A stretch of 64,000 bases of DNA from CAWBOY01 sp963790585. GTDB lineage: Bacteria > Planctomycetota > Planctomycetia > Gemmatales > Gemmataceae. This document shows, one piece after another, positions 45,929 to 55,583 of this stretch. Under the pieces are notes generated by a model. It worked only from the letters and a program-made list of their open reading frames with translations, searched no databases and was not told the origin of the DNA. Location: assembly GCA_963790585.1 (NCBI GenBank), contig CAWBOY010000006.1:930001-994000 (forward strand). The letters are read 5' to 3'. Positions within the stretch are counted from its first letter, which is position 1. Each line of letters opens with the position of its first letter. The translations under genes and the position numbers were made by a program.

Positions 45929-46750
45929 TTACTTCGGTGCCTCTTCCTTGTAGCTCGGAATGATGATGCTCCATTCCTTGGGGGCCGGCTCCTTGGGATC
46001 GATGATGAGCTGATTGGTCGGCAGGCGTTTGATGCGGGCTTCGTCGAATTCGTCGAGGAAGCCAGTGCGCGGGATCGTGAGTAAATCGTCGTCGATGTCG
46101 GTGCCGTAATGCATCGGGATGACGTAGCGGAGTGGCTTCATCGCGTCGATGATCTCGCGGGCGTCGAGGCCATTGATCGTGTAAGTGCCGCCGACCGGGA
46201 TCATCAGAATATCGATGTCCTTGAATTTCTTGAGCTGCTTTTCGTCGAGTTTGTGACCGAGATCGCCCATGTGAGCGATGCGTAGGCCATCGACTTCGAT
46301 GATAAAGGCACTATTCTTACCGCGTTTCATGCCGAAGAAGCTATCGTGAAAGCTCGGCACGGTGGAAAACTTGACATCCCTGAATGTCTCATTGAGCGTG
46401 TTCCACTCAACCTGTTTATCGACGATCTTGAGGCCATTGAACTGCTTGGCTTGCTTGAGATTTTTGAGGACATCGGTTCGCGTATGGTCGTCGTGGAGAT
46501 GCGTCATCAGAATCAAATCTGCTTCGACGTTGCGCTTGCCGTAGACTTCGACAGCGTGCGGATCGAGGACGATTCGCGTCCCTTTGGTCGAGATGATCTC
46601 GAAAAATGAGCGGCCATGCCAACGAATGACCAGCTTGCCCTTGGTCTTGGGGTCTACGGTCGGTTCCTTGGCCTTCTCCTGTGCCGCTGTCTCGCCGCTG
46701 AGAAGCGCGAAGAGGGCGAATAAAACGAGGAGCAGAGATCAACGCGCCAT
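45929..46750 (-). CDS. MBL-fold metal-dependent hydrolase, secreted, early stop codon
   Basis: The core LILMTHLHDDHTRTDVL carries the HxHxDH metal motif, with VPSFHDSFFG and RIAHMGDLGH supplying further ligands, as in the UlaG/YtnP-like MBL group. Upstream of the annotatable frame the same reading frame continues to ATG 46750 but with TGA as codon 4 (MAR-stop-SLLLVLFALFALLSGETAAQ). That stretch is a clear signal peptide, so codon 4 was probably Trp, or translation starts at a later CTG. A 273-residue exported hydrolase is inferred. Substrate unknown. Confidence 0.8.
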
Positions 46751-46784
46751 TATGAGAACTCCCTGGGGCTTGATTTCTTCTTTA

Positions 46785-46840
46785 TATTGCCCCGGGCTTG
46801 CCGGGGTTATTGCTTCACCCCTGGCAAGCCGGGGGCTATA
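46785..46840. terminator. GC-rich hairpin between convergent-looking gene ends (family P6)
   Basis: Arms of about 22 bp, GCCCCGGGCTTGCCGGGG against CCCCTGGCAAGCCGGGGGC, loop 11 bases. It covers the stop codon of the RdgC-like gene (46836). Likely stops transcription of that leftward gene before the MBL gene; no T-run, so it could also be just a repeat. Confidence 0.6.
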
Positions 46841-47982
46841 TAAGCCAGCGTTTCATCCGGCCCAGTTCCTTCGTCCATCCATCGCTCGCGCGATGCACTA
46901 TGAACGTATCGTACAGTAGATCGAGCGTTTCCAGCAGGTGGCGCAGTTGCGACACGCGCTCTTCCAGTCGGCCCCGGTCATCGCCTGCTTCGGGCGCGGG
47001 CATCTTCGCCCCGCTCACCGCGAGGCTCTCCGCCGTCAGAGCTAGATCATATTGCTGGTCGTGCCTTACGATCGTCAGCCCCGCTTTTCGCGGTAATTTG
47101 CCTGATTGCAACGCGCGCCGTGCTTCGGGCAACCGCGTCGGCCCATCGCTGGTGATGCTCTCCTTGCCCGATTGGCCGCGCGGACACTCGAGGAGGAGAG
47201 TTCGCGTCAACATCGCCGCGACTTCGGAGCCATCACCTAATTTAATCGTATCCGATTCGGCATCGAGCATGAACCAGAGCCAAAGTAGATACTCATTGCC
47301 CAAGAAATCGCGGCTCGTTTCGTCCGGCAGCCAGGCGATCGCCGACAAGGCTTTTCCGGAAACGAAAGCTGAAGGCGAGGCGTCGTCTATGCCGCGCGTT
47401 TCCTGGCGCAGTCTCGGCCAGACGAAACGCCTGTTGGCCGGCGCCGAGCGGCTCGAAACCGACGCCAAACGTCTGTTGAAACAGGGCATGCAGCCCATCG
47501 AGAGCCGTCATCGCCGTGGTGCCGACAAGCAATTCATTGGACGGCGCATCCCAGAGGATCGGATACGCCTTGCGTTTCAGGAATCGGCCGTCTTTTGCTT
47601 CTTCTTCGAGCCGTTCGCGGGCGATCTCGCGCGCTTCGCGCTTCTGTTTCGCACTCGGGATGCCACTCGGGTTATTCGCGGCCAACGCTTTCAACTCGAT
47701 CAGGGCATAAGCCCGCAACAGGTCCGAGGGCAGCCGCGACGAATTGAGCCGAAGAGTGAAATGCAACGTGTCGTTGACGATGTTCTTTTCGAGGTCAAAC
47801 GTCGTATCGAGGATATGCTCGCCCGCGCCCCAGCCGACCTCGACGCCGTCCGCGCCAGCGAGCCGCTCTTTACCGATGGCCAAACCTTCCAAGCGCTCCA
47901 GATGCTCCGGCCCGAACGCACCTGGCCCCTTGCCGTTGACCTGAAAGCGTTTGAACGTGACCCGGCCCGAGAAAAACCCCAT
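46836..47982 (-). CDS. RdgC-like protein, frameshifted
   Basis: The first frame from 47982: MGFFSGRVTFKRFQVNGK, ALIELKALAANNPSG, KQKREAREIARERLEEEAKDGRFLKRKAYPILWDAPSNELLVGTTAMTALDGLHALFQQTFG. Near 47410 one base shifts the frame, which continues RQETRGIDDASPSAFVSGKALSAIAWL, DFLGNEYLLWLWFMLD, and ends TLDLLYDTFIVHRASDGW. The order (basic helical middle, WDAPSNELLVGTT, dimer-forming second half) resembles RdgC, a ring-shaped DNA-binding protein linked to recombination. The assignment is by resemblance and less certain than the frame repair. About 381 residues. Confidence 0.6.
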
Positions 47983-48102
47983 AACAGATCCTCATCCGTG
48001 GCATGAACGTATTACGAGTGCCACGAATGGTTATCGGTCGCGGGGCCGTGTTGCAAGATGAGTATTAAATAAACGCAGCGTTCATTCACCCGTCCCAATC
48101 GC

Positions 48103-48771
48103 CTATTCTTCCTCAGAATCGCGAGCCTTCTGCCCCGAGCGCACGCGCTCGAGCCCTAAGCGCGCCTGTTCTTTCTGTTGCGCTGTGAGTTCAGGCGCTT
48201 CCTTAATCGCCTTCTCGATTTCGTCGACGGTCCCCTGGCAGGTCAGGTTCGCCGGCTTCTCGGCACCCAGCCGATAATACTCGACCACGATCTTCATCTT
48301 GCCATCGTCCAGCGCCACCGGCAGAACCCGCACAGATTCTCGGGATGGCTTGGCGATCGCACGCGGCGCTTCGGCTGTCTTGCGTTGCGGAATCGGCGTA
48401 ATACGAACGCGCGGCCCAAGGACCGGCCGCACTTCTTCTTCGATTATCTCAAAGTTCATCGGCAATAGCGCGGAGCCCGGCCGAGTCGCTTGAGCGTCGC
48501 CTCCACGCGGCAGAGGGATCGACGGCATACCATCCGTGCGGAAGCTGCCCGAGAGCAGAAACGTCCCGAAAATCAGCGCCGCGACGGAAGCTGCCAAGGC
48601 GTAACGGCTATTCCATGCAGTCGTTGTCGCGGGCGCCAATCGTGAGGAGAGCACGCTTGGCCGAGAGAGAGGCGCTTCCAGCGACGGCCACGGATTCGGC
48701 ATCTCGGCCCGGAAAAAGGCGCGAAGACTCCGATCGAGATCGTCGCCGGCATTCCTATTTGGACGTAACAT
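48103..48771 (-). CDS. Putative membrane anti-sigma-like protein
   Basis: 222 residues: a polar N-terminus (NRNAGDDLDRSLRAFFRAEMPNPWP), one membrane helix (LAASVAALIFGTFLLSG), and a periplasmic part ending in an acidic/basic helix (TAQQKEQARLGLERVRSG). It follows the ECF sigma gene with only a palindrome between, in the normal place for an anti-sigma factor. No zinc anti-sigma motif (HxxxCxxC) is seen, so the role is inferred from order. Confidence 0.65.
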   Translation of the reverse strand: MLRPNRNAGDDLDRSLRAFFRAEMPNPWPSLEAPLSRPSVLSSRLAPATTTAWNSRYALAASVAALIFGTFLLSGSFRTDGMPSIPLPRGGDAQATRPGSALLPMNFEIIEEEVRPVLGPRVRITPIPQRKTAEAPRAIAKPSRESVRVLPVALDDGKMKIVVEYYRLGAEKPANLTCQGTVDEIEKAIKEAPELTAQQKEQARLGLERVRSGQKARDSEEE

Positions 48772-48810
48772 CGAGCTTCTATTTCCTCATCCACGGAGCG
48801 AGCCAAACTT

Positions 48811-48897
48811 GAGCAATGAAAAAGGTGTCGGGCACCATTGCCGGAACGGCCCGAAGGGTGCTGCGCACAATGGTGCCCGACACCTTTTTCATTGCTC
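48811..48897. repeat. Perfect 30-bp inverted repeat (REP-like, family P7)
   Basis: GAGCAATGAAAAAGGTGTCG begins a 30-bp arm at 48811-48840 perfectly matched by 48868-48897, loop 27 bases. The core GGTGTCGGGCACC recalls REP palindromes. Lies between an ECF sigma gene and the putative anti-sigma gene, so it would be in their shared mRNA. Confidence 0.85.
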
Positions 48898-48923
48898 TGG
48901 GAGAGATAGCTCGCTCGGTCCAT

Positions 48924-49469
48924 TCAGGGCAACTGTCCAATGCCGACGGCTTTGAGTCGATCGGCGACTCGTTGCCGTGCTCGACTAAGCCTCATGTGAA
49001 CAGCGGTGGCGTTAATCGACAGCATGTCGGCTATCTGATTCGTGTCGTAATCCAAGGCATAGCGTAAGGTCAAGATTTCGCGGTCCGCGGTCGGCAGGTG
49101 CGACATCACGTCCCGAAGCTGGGCGAAGGTCTCTTCCTTTTCGAGGGATTCAATCGGCGCCGGCCCATGACCTTGTACGCCGTTCATCGCTTGCGGCGGG
49201 CTGGTTCCGTTCCGGCGAAAGGAGCTTTTGGCATAATCTTCCGCCAGGTTTCGCGCCACGCGGAGCAGCCAGGCTCGCGCATTCAATATCGCTTCGCCCG
49301 CTTCCCACTGTTTCCAAAGCCGCAGAAACGCTTCTTGAGCGATGTCCATCGCCGTATCGGCGTTCATCCAACGAGCATATGCCAGCGCCCAAACCTCACG
49401 GCTGTGGCGTTGGTATAGCTCCTCAAAATGGGCCCGACGGCCCTCATCGGGTGGCGGAGTCGGCTTCAT
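48924..49469 (-). CDS. ECF-type RNA polymerase sigma factor
   Basis: 181 residues from ATG 49469 (the frame opens at 49484). Region 2: YQRHSREVWALAYARWMNADTAMDIAQEAFLRLWKQW and WLLRVARNLAEDYAK; region 4: LPTADREILTLRYALDYDTNQIADMLSINATAVHMRLSRARQRV. The start overlaps the stop of a 47-codon frame (ATGA), suggesting coupled translation. Likely regulated by the membrane protein encoded downstream. Confidence 0.9.
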   Translation of the reverse strand: MKPTPPPDEGRRAHFEELYQRHSREVWALAYARWMNADTAMDIAQEAFLRLWKQWEAGEAILNARAWLLRVARNLAEDYAKSSFRRNGTSPPQAMNGVQGHGPAPIESLEKEETFAQLRDVMSHLPTADREILTLRYALDYDTNQIADMLSINATAVHMRLSRARQRVADRLKAVGIGQLP

Positions 49470-49609
49470 GGTTCCATTATCCATCTGCCCCCACCACGAG
49501 GCCAGAGGAAACAGTAGTGGCCTGCCAAGAACAAGACGAAGGAGAGCGCAAAGGCTAACAGCCTTTCTGGCGTAGCGATTGGCATTGCCGTATCAGATAA
49601 TTTGGACAT
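49466..49609 (-). CDS. Possible 47-residue membrane peptide coupled to sigma factor
   Basis: ATG at 49609, sequence with one hydrophobic helix (LLAFALSFVLFLAGHYCFLW) and a short basic end. The stop TGA overlaps the sigma ATG. Too short to identify by family, and it could be chance, but position and a clean membrane segment support it. Confidence 0.4.
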   Translation of the reverse strand: MSKLSDTAMPIATPERLLAFALSFVLFLAGHYCFLWPRGGGRWIMEP

Positions 49610-49767
49610 TGACGAAGAGTCATCTTGACGCGGTGAGGCACATAAAGTCACCCTGAGACCGGCCGCCGAAAAGGTTCTTTTCAGAGCAGAGCGTTCGGAA
49701 CGAATGCGAAGCCTTCCGCATTCTTTCCGTTCCGGCAATGTTGCATGCCCCCTTTTTCGGGTAGGCT

Positions 49768-50668
49768 CTAATTCGGTAACAGCTTGCGATTCTTGAGCCA
49801 GGCTTCGAGCTTCGCCGGCCATTTGGATAGGACCGGGTCTCCGGTACCAAGGCCGACGCCGTGTCGACCCTTTCTCGAGAATGTAAAGCTCGACTGGAAC
49901 GCCGTGTTTCTCGCAAGCGTCCCGAAAGAGCTGGCTATTCTCGACCGGCACGGCCTTGTCTTCGATCGTGTGAAAAAGAAACGTCGGCGGCGTCTTGGCG
50001 GTGACTTGTTTGTCATTGCACAGGCTTTCGACCAATTTCGGATCAGCGTCCTTACCAAGGAGATTGTTTCTCGATCCCATATGCGCGAAGGGCGGCACCA
50101 AAGTGATGACCGGATAGCAGAGTATGGCAAAATCAGGTCGGGAACTCTCCTTTTCGATCGGATCCTTGCTTTCCTTATTGCCATCGTCGAAATGCGTGGC
50201 GACGGTCGAGGCGAGGTGGCCGCCCGCGGAAAAGCCCCAAATTCCCACCTTGGTCGGATCGATCCCGAATTCCTTACCTGCGCACGACCGCACAAGGCGC
50301 ACCGCTCGCTGAGCATCCTGTAGCGGCGCCGGGTGATGATAACGCGTCCCAAGGCGATACTTGAGAACGAACGCGGCCGCGCCGCGCTCGACGAGCCAGG
50401 CGGCGATTTGCTTCCCTTCGTGATCGTTGGCCAACCCGCCATAGCCGCCGCCCGGGCAGACGACGACGGCCATGCCATTCCGCTTCTCCTTCGCCGGCAG
50501 ATAGATCGTTACCGAAGGCTTGTCCACATCTTCCGTTCCCTTGGCTCCCGGAGCGCCTTCGGGCCACAGCAGCTTTGTGACAGGCTCCGTCTGCTTCGTA
50601 TTTTTGGCTTCGGTTTGCATCGGCATCGACCAGGCTACAGTCAGAGCTAGTAAGGAGAGCTGATTCAT
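49768..50668 (-). CDS. Secreted alpha/beta-hydrolase (BD-FAE/acetyl-xylan esterase-like), frameshifted at the end
   Basis: From ATG 50668, with an N-terminal signal segment (LSLLALTVAWSMPMQTEA). Then LLWPEGAPGAKG, TIYLPAKEKRNGMAVVVCPGGGYGGLANDHEG (oxyanion HGGG-like), KVGIWGFSAGGHLAST (catalytic Ser in GFSAGG), and LFHTIEDKAVPVENS (Asp). At about 49870 an extra G in a GGG run shifts the frame; the true tail is GRHGVGLG (catalytic His), ending WLKNRKLLPN at 49768. About 299 residues. Probably removes acyl groups from carbohydrates. Confidence 0.85.
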
Positions 50669-50862
50669 TTGAGTTTTCCGCAAGGAGAGAAACGACCGCC
50701 ATCGGCGTTTGGTCAACATATTCCCAACGAACGTTGCGGCAATCGAGCTTCTTGGCCGGAAGATACTCGCTCTCCACGAAAGCCGGGCAGTTTTAGTAGG
50801 GTAGGGCAAAGATCTTTCCTTCGCGGCCCTGATTTTCGTGGGTTTTCTTTTCGGATAGCCTT

Positions 50863-51282
50863 TTAGTCCAAATTCAAGGGGATGTCCTGACCGTCTCGCG
50901 TGATTTTTGCACCCAGTTGCGTGGTTTCCAGTTTGCCGTATTTCTTTAGGATCGGCAGGAGGTCGGCGGGCGCGCTTAATGGGGCCTCCGGTGAATACTG
51001 CCTATAATCCAAGAAGATCTTGTGCCTTCCCGCCCCGACGCCCTCAGTTTTTTTGTCAAAGTACAGCTTGAACTTACCTTACTTGTCTGTCAAACCCCAA
51101 CTAGATCGACCTTCCGCTGCAATGAAATTGACGACGACATGGTGCACGGGTTTGCCCTTGTATCGCACGGTTCCAGTCGCCTTAAGAGCCGGCGGCGGCG
51201 TCGGCTGACAACCGGAGGAGATCAAAAGCATGGCAGCCATCGGTAGGGCAGTAACGCAATGGACGTGGATTTTCGACGGCAT
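50863..51282 (-). pseudogene. Small lipoprotein with in-frame stop
   Basis: ATG 51282, signal and lipobox (MAAMLLISSGC), TPPPALKATGTVRYKGKPVHHVVVNFIAAEG, then GLTDK followed by TAA, after which the same frame continues GKFKLYFDKKTEGVGAGRHKIFLDYRQYSPE and ends LETTQLGAKITRDGQDIPLNLD at 50863. This is the usual planctomycete carboxypeptidase-regulatory-like lipoprotein (transthyretin fold, ~139 residues). A single stop at about 51078 breaks it. These often sit beside DUF1559 genes, as here. Confidence 0.8.
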
Positions 51283-51371
51283 GGCAATTACCATTTTGGC
51301 TGTTTTCGAGAGGTAGAGGAGTTGGCCCGAGGCGCCAGCGAGTAGTGTCCCGGGCCATGAATGCGATGTAA

Positions 51372-52326
51372 CTAGTAGTTACCAACTACGTCGTTATTTG
51401 CCTTCGTGAACAGGGCCAGGTAGGTCGCGCCGTTAATGCTGTTGGTCACGAAGGCGACATGGCCGTCAGCAAAGGCGGCCAAGACACCGCCATCGTGCGC
51501 GGATTGCGGCCCCCGGTTGTTAAAGGCGTCCGTATTGGGCAGTGTATAACCCTGGACGTAGCCCTGAGACGGGTGATGCACGAAAATGAAGTGATTAGAT
51601 CCGTAGCCGTCGGGCAACCAACTCTGGTCCTTATCGTTGCGCTTCTCTAAGAGCAGGAAAGTGTTGCTTGTACCGTCGAGTATTGTACTTAATACGGTGC
51701 GGCTGTTAAGCCAGGCCACGCCGTCGACGCTGCTCGTCTGACTGCGCTCCGGGCAGCAATGCCCGGTGCCCCCATTGATTCCGTAGTCCTTTTGCGACGG
51801 TGCTGCGACGTTATCGGATGAGCCGCGGCGCGGACGGACACACAAAGAGCTTCGGCGTGCTGTTGGCGGCAAGCTGGTTGGCGACGTCCCCGGCCGGGCC
51901 GCGGTTGACAGGCGAGCCGCCTCCGCCGAGGTCCTCCCAGATCGCAGTGGCGTAGGCCGGCTTGGTAAAGTCCATGCTGTTCTTGAGGTTAGCGCCTTCG
52001 ACATACGGGAGGATAAGCGCGGCCCAACTAAAATGCCCCCAGGGGAGGCTATTGCCGTAGTTCGGATCGGCGAAAGGAGCCGGGAAAGTACCGTTCGCGT
52101 TAATTGGCCCCTTGCTCCCGGAAGGAAGACTGCCTTCGACGTCGTGGTACGAGAAGCAGGCGAGGCTGAGCTGCTTGAGGTTGTTCTGACACTTCGATTT
52201 CGAGGCCGACTCACGCACTTTTTGGATCGCCGGCAGCAGCAAGCCAATAAGCACGGCGATGATCGCAATCACCACCAGCAATTCTATGAGCGTAAAGGCG
52301 CCGCGACGTGAACGGAGAGAGTTCAT
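51372..52326 (-). CDS. DUF1559 prepilin-like protein, frameshifted
   Basis: Planctomycete-specific family of unknown role, probably assembled through a type II/IV-pilus-like system. ATG 52326, leader SRRGAFTLIELLVVIAIIAV with the prepilin cleavage G/AFTLIE and a following hydrophobic helix. Then KVRESASKSKCQNNLKQLSLACFSYHD, LPWGHFSWAALILPYVEG. A shift near 51820 (LFVCPSAPR) leads to SSDNVAAPSQKDYGINGGTG, TSNTFLLLEKRND, and the C-terminal H-x9-DG signature AHDGGVLAAFADGHVAF. About 317 residues. Confidence 0.9.
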
Positions 52327-52533
52327 GACCGACCTCTTAAAAATATAGAAGGAGAAGTCCCCTTTCCACAGTTGATCGTTGACTGATTCGCAAGCCATCC
52401 CCGTGGGTATTGCGAATAGACGATCGGGTTGGTGGAAAAAGCATAAAAATGAGAATACATTAACCTTCAGGACGTGTCAAATACGAAATCCCACAGCGGC
52501 AAAAATGGGGAGGCAACAAAGGAGAGTAACCGT

Positions 52534-52720
52534 TCACTCGGCCGCGACCAGCTTTGGTCCACCTGTCTTCTGGCGAACCGCCTGTAGGCTGTTACGCAGG
52601 AAGCTCAGCATATGCCGACCTTGCATTCGTAGCGTTTGCGTCACCGTCAACATCCATTCCATGAAACAGCAGCCCGATTCGCCACCGCTGCCGAAGGAGT
52701 TCTTACGCCACAGCCGCGGA
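52534..52720 (-). pseudogene. IS66 transposase C-terminal fragment
   Basis: Frame reading LPRLWRKNSFGSGGESGCCFMEWMLTVTQTLRMQGRHMLSFL, matching the conserved IS66 transposase tail (W-R-K-x-S-F-G-x-x-S-x-x-G-x-x-F-x-E-x-M-L-T-V). No other part of the element is present between DUF1559 and the hydrolase gene. A scar of an old insertion. The rest of 52327-52754 holds nothing recognisable. Confidence 0.7.
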
Positions 52721-52754
52721 AGCATGCAAGCAACCTGCGGGCCCATCCGCGCGT

Positions 52755-54002
52755 TCATCTCGACCGGGCCGCGCTGAGCTTCACGTGTTCGGTTTGGTTC
52801 AGGAAATTCTGAACCGCACGTTGAAACTGCTGATGATGCTCAAAGAGGCCGCTGTGCCTGGCCGGCGACAGTGTGATCAGTTTGGCGCCGGGGATCGTGC
52901 GCGCCATGTAGACGGCGGCTTCAGGCAGGCAGGCACGGTCTTGGTCGCCCGCGAATACAAGGGTCGGTACCGCAATGCGCGGGAGCACGTCGGTTGCATC
53001 GTACTTGAACATTGCAAGCAGGCCGCGAGCCACTACGGCCGGAGGTGCCATCAATACGTAGCGCGCCATGAAATCGAGCTGGCCGCGGGTTTCGCTGCCG
53101 GAAAACGATTCTCGCTCGGTGTCGCGATGGGCCGAGCCGTTTAAGTAACTCAACCAATTCAGCACGCGCATGACAGGGGAAAGCCAAATCATGAGATGGC
53201 ATAGCGGTTCGAGTAATGGTTTCTGCAACGGCAGGTAGAACCAGGCATTCGCCGTTGTTTTCACGGGGTTGGTATACGTGCTTTGCGCGAGAACCAAGCC
53301 GCGAACGCGAGAACGGACTTTGTCAGGATAGAGTTTGCAATACGTCAATAGAATCATGACGCCGATGCTATGACCGACGAGAATCACGGGCTCATCCCCT
53401 GCCAAGGAAATGACGCGATCCAAGCTCGCGGCCAGCTTTTCCAGGCTCCAATCAAGGTCAACAGGCCGATCGGACTTACCCAAACCGGGCAGATCCCAGG
53501 TGATGAGGCGATGGTCCTGCGCAAAATGTTTCTTGAAATAGCACCACTCTTTACGATCCAAGCTCCAACCGTGGACGCACACCATTACCGGCGCACCTTC
53601 GAGACCGCATTTTTCGACATAGAGTTCCGTGCCGTCTGGCTGACGAACCTTTCGAGCCTCGCCTTTGATATCCGGCGGATTGTCACCGCCGCACCGCCAA
53701 AGTCGAGGAGTGCAAACCCACCCGCCACCGAAGCTCCAAGTCAGGAGCAAGATACCGCCGACAAGACACGCGGTCTGCCAATTGAACCCGAATTGCCAGG
53801 ACACGGTATGCGTTTGAACTACCTGCCGACGCTCTGCCGGCTGCCCCGCGTCGTCTGGAGTGGTTTGCACTTCGGCAACTTCGTCGACTACGATTTCTCG
53901 ATGGTTGTTCCATATCGTCAACAAGCTCACGCCCAGGCCGATAAGAACCACGGCGAGGATCGCGCGAAGCCAAATGCCCAGGATGTGAAACGGTAGCAAC
54001 AT
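52755..54002 (-). CDS. Membrane-anchored alpha/beta-hydrolase
   Basis: 415 residues with two N-terminal helices (LRAILAVVLIGLGVSLLTIW and ACLVGGILLLTWSFGGGW) separated by a polar loop. The catalytic domain has VMVCVHGWSLDRKEW (oxyanion HGW), LITWDLPGLGKSD, VILVGHSIGVMILL (Ser in GHSIG), LVFAGDQDRACLPE (Asp) and LSPARHSGLFEHH (His). Substrate unknown. Intact. Confidence 0.85.
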   Translation of the reverse strand: MLLPFHILGIWLRAILAVVLIGLGVSLLTIWNNHREIVVDEVAEVQTTPDDAGQPAERRQVVQTHTVSWQFGFNWQTACLVGGILLLTWSFGGGWVCTPRLWRCGGDNPPDIKGEARKVRQPDGTELYVEKCGLEGAPVMVCVHGWSLDRKEWCYFKKHFAQDHRLITWDLPGLGKSDRPVDLDWSLEKLAASLDRVISLAGDEPVILVGHSIGVMILLTYCKLYPDKVRSRVRGLVLAQSTYTNPVKTTANAWFYLPLQKPLLEPLCHLMIWLSPVMRVLNWLSYLNGSAHRDTERESFSGSETRGQLDFMARYVLMAPPAVVARGLLAMFKYDATDVLPRIAVPTLVFAGDQDRACLPEAAVYMARTIPGAKLITLSPARHSGLFEHHQQFQRAVQNFLNQTEHVKLSAARSR

Positions 54003-54226
54003 AGAAACGTCTTTCGTTAAGGCCAGCGCGGGTGGCTTGGGATTTCTTCAGCCAAAATCGAAGAGTTGTAGACGCAATTGGCGTGCCAAGGGGATACGCT
54101 GGCTGCGGAAGTTAGGCTGGGGAAAAAGGGATGTGTTAAGCTAGGCTTGACAATTTGGGCGAATTTGGCCAATACTTTCTGTCCAGAAGTCAGACGTAAA
54201 AGCCATCCCGTGCATTTGTGGGGGCC

Positions 54227-54955
54227 ATGAATATGCTTGTCGCGCAAATGTTTCTATTCGGCTTCATAACTCCGCTGGTCGCTACCCGCGAACGAGAGCT
54301 GTTCGATTCCTGGCAAAAAGCCCAGAAGGACGTGACGTCGCTCGTGGTCGAGTTCGCCTATGAGGGGATAGACGCGTCTTTTCCCGAGGTAAGAAAAGGC
54401 ACTGGGATAGTTCGAATCCTGCGCACGGCGACAGGACAGATTTACGGCTCCTATGAGTTGCTGTATGACTCGAAAACGAAAGGCGGCGCGCCCGAAGACC
54501 AATTCACAGCGGTCCTGCTCGACGGTCCCTACGCTGTGCTAGATTACAAGACAAAAACGGTGTGCCACGGGACCCTCGACAGGAAAGAACTCATCTGCCA
54601 ACTCGCGGAGTATCTGAATCCAGCTATTATCCTTCTTGACCGAAGAAGAATGGATGAAAAGTGGAATCTTGAAATTGCTAAGCAAGACGATTATTATACA
54701 TACACAAAAATGACAGAGAAAAAACCCAATGATGCTGGATGGTTCTTTGTGCCGCGGCGAATAGAGTTGGCATTTATGAAAATTGAATCGATTAACATAC
54801 CAAAAAATATGCCGCGACAAATTTGGTTTGAGCACCACGGCTCAGGGATTTATCTCTATTCGTTCACAAAATGGCGTGTCAACCCAAAAGATCCACCGAC
54901 GATCAAGCAGTTTGAGGAGTATCTAGATCGGCCTGGTTGGACGATAATTAAATGA
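54227..54955 (+). CDS. Exported protein of planctomycete type (TIGR03009/LolA-like)
   Basis: 242 residues from ATG 54227. A short signal segment (MLVAQMFLFGFITPLVA), then DSWQKAQKDVTSLVVEFAYEGIDASFPE, the first helix/strand pattern of lipoprotein-carrier-like families. It continues IVRILRTATGQIYGSYELLY, AVLDYKTKTVCHGTLD and FVPRRIELAFMK. Resembles the planctomycete TIGR03009 group, but this is from memory. The codon use is less GC-biased than neighbours near the end. Confidence 0.6.
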   Translation: MNMLVAQMFLFGFITPLVATRERELFDSWQKAQKDVTSLVVEFAYEGIDASFPEVRKGTGIVRILRTATGQIYGSYELLYDSKTKGGAPEDQFTAVLLDGPYAVLDYKTKTVCHGTLDRKELICQLAEYLNPAIILLDRRRMDEKWNLEIAKQDDYYTYTKMTEKKPNDAGWFFVPRRIELAFMKIESINIPKNMPRQIWFEHHGSGIYLYSFTKWRVNPKDPPTIKQFEEYLDRPGWTIIK

Positions 54956-55130
54956 AGGGCAGCTAATAATAAGCGCTGCCAGCTTCGCCGCCCGATCGCA
55001 TGACAAGGTCCGTCATTAACGCAATGCTTGTGGGGGTATTCATGAGGCGAATGTGCCCATCCATAGGCAGTTTTGATTATTACCCGGGAAACGCGCAAGG
55101 GCGTCGATAAATGGGACAAGTATTACTATT

Positions 55131-55583
55131 CTAAGGACGCTTTGGAGCCAATTTGGCGGCGCCGAAAATAAAGATGAAAATTGGCATATAAAAGAGCCAT
55201 TCAAAAACTAATAAAAAACCAACTCCCTGCGTCATATCATCCATTCTCAGGCGCGGCCCATTTTCAATGGACATCTCGATATACAAATTAATAAGCCCAT
55301 AGACGGCAAATCCCATGCATGCCGTGGCTCCTAGGAGCGCAACAATACTTGCCATCAGCTGCTCTCTGGCACCTCGCGCCAAAGCCCAAATGGTAAAATG
55401 TGGAGTTACAATTAGAATCGCCACAAGTGCCACGCTTGTAAGCGCATTCTGAACATCGAGACGAAGGAACACACAAACGCATAAACCCCATGTAATCGCT
55501 ACACTGAGAATACACATGCACATCGTAATCAAGTACAAAGATCGTGAGCGCGAACTTGACTTGACAGGCGATTGGTTTTCCAT
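55131..55583 (-). CDS. Small four-helix membrane protein of unknown function
   Basis: 150 residues with about four hydrophobic helices (LITMCMCILSVAITWGLCVC, SVALVAILIVTPHFTIWAL, ASIVALLGATACMGFAVYGL, LLVFEWLFYMPIFIFIFGAA). N-terminus basic and Ser-rich. No family recognised. Stands alone on the minus strand. Confidence 0.6.
   Translation of the reverse strand: MENQSPVKSSSRSRSLYLITMCMCILSVAITWGLCVCVFLRLDVQNALTSVALVAILIVTPHFTIWALARGAREQLMASIVALLGATACMGFAVYGLINLYIEMSIENGPRLRMDDMTQGVGFLLVFEWLFYMPIFIFIFGAAKLAPKRP

Noticed and set aside
45885..45953. 22-codon plus-strand frame MENEWIPPPVPGETNYFGASSL at the end of the MBL gene
   Set aside because: It overlaps the 3' end of the hydrolase gene, is very short and has only a weak ribosome site.
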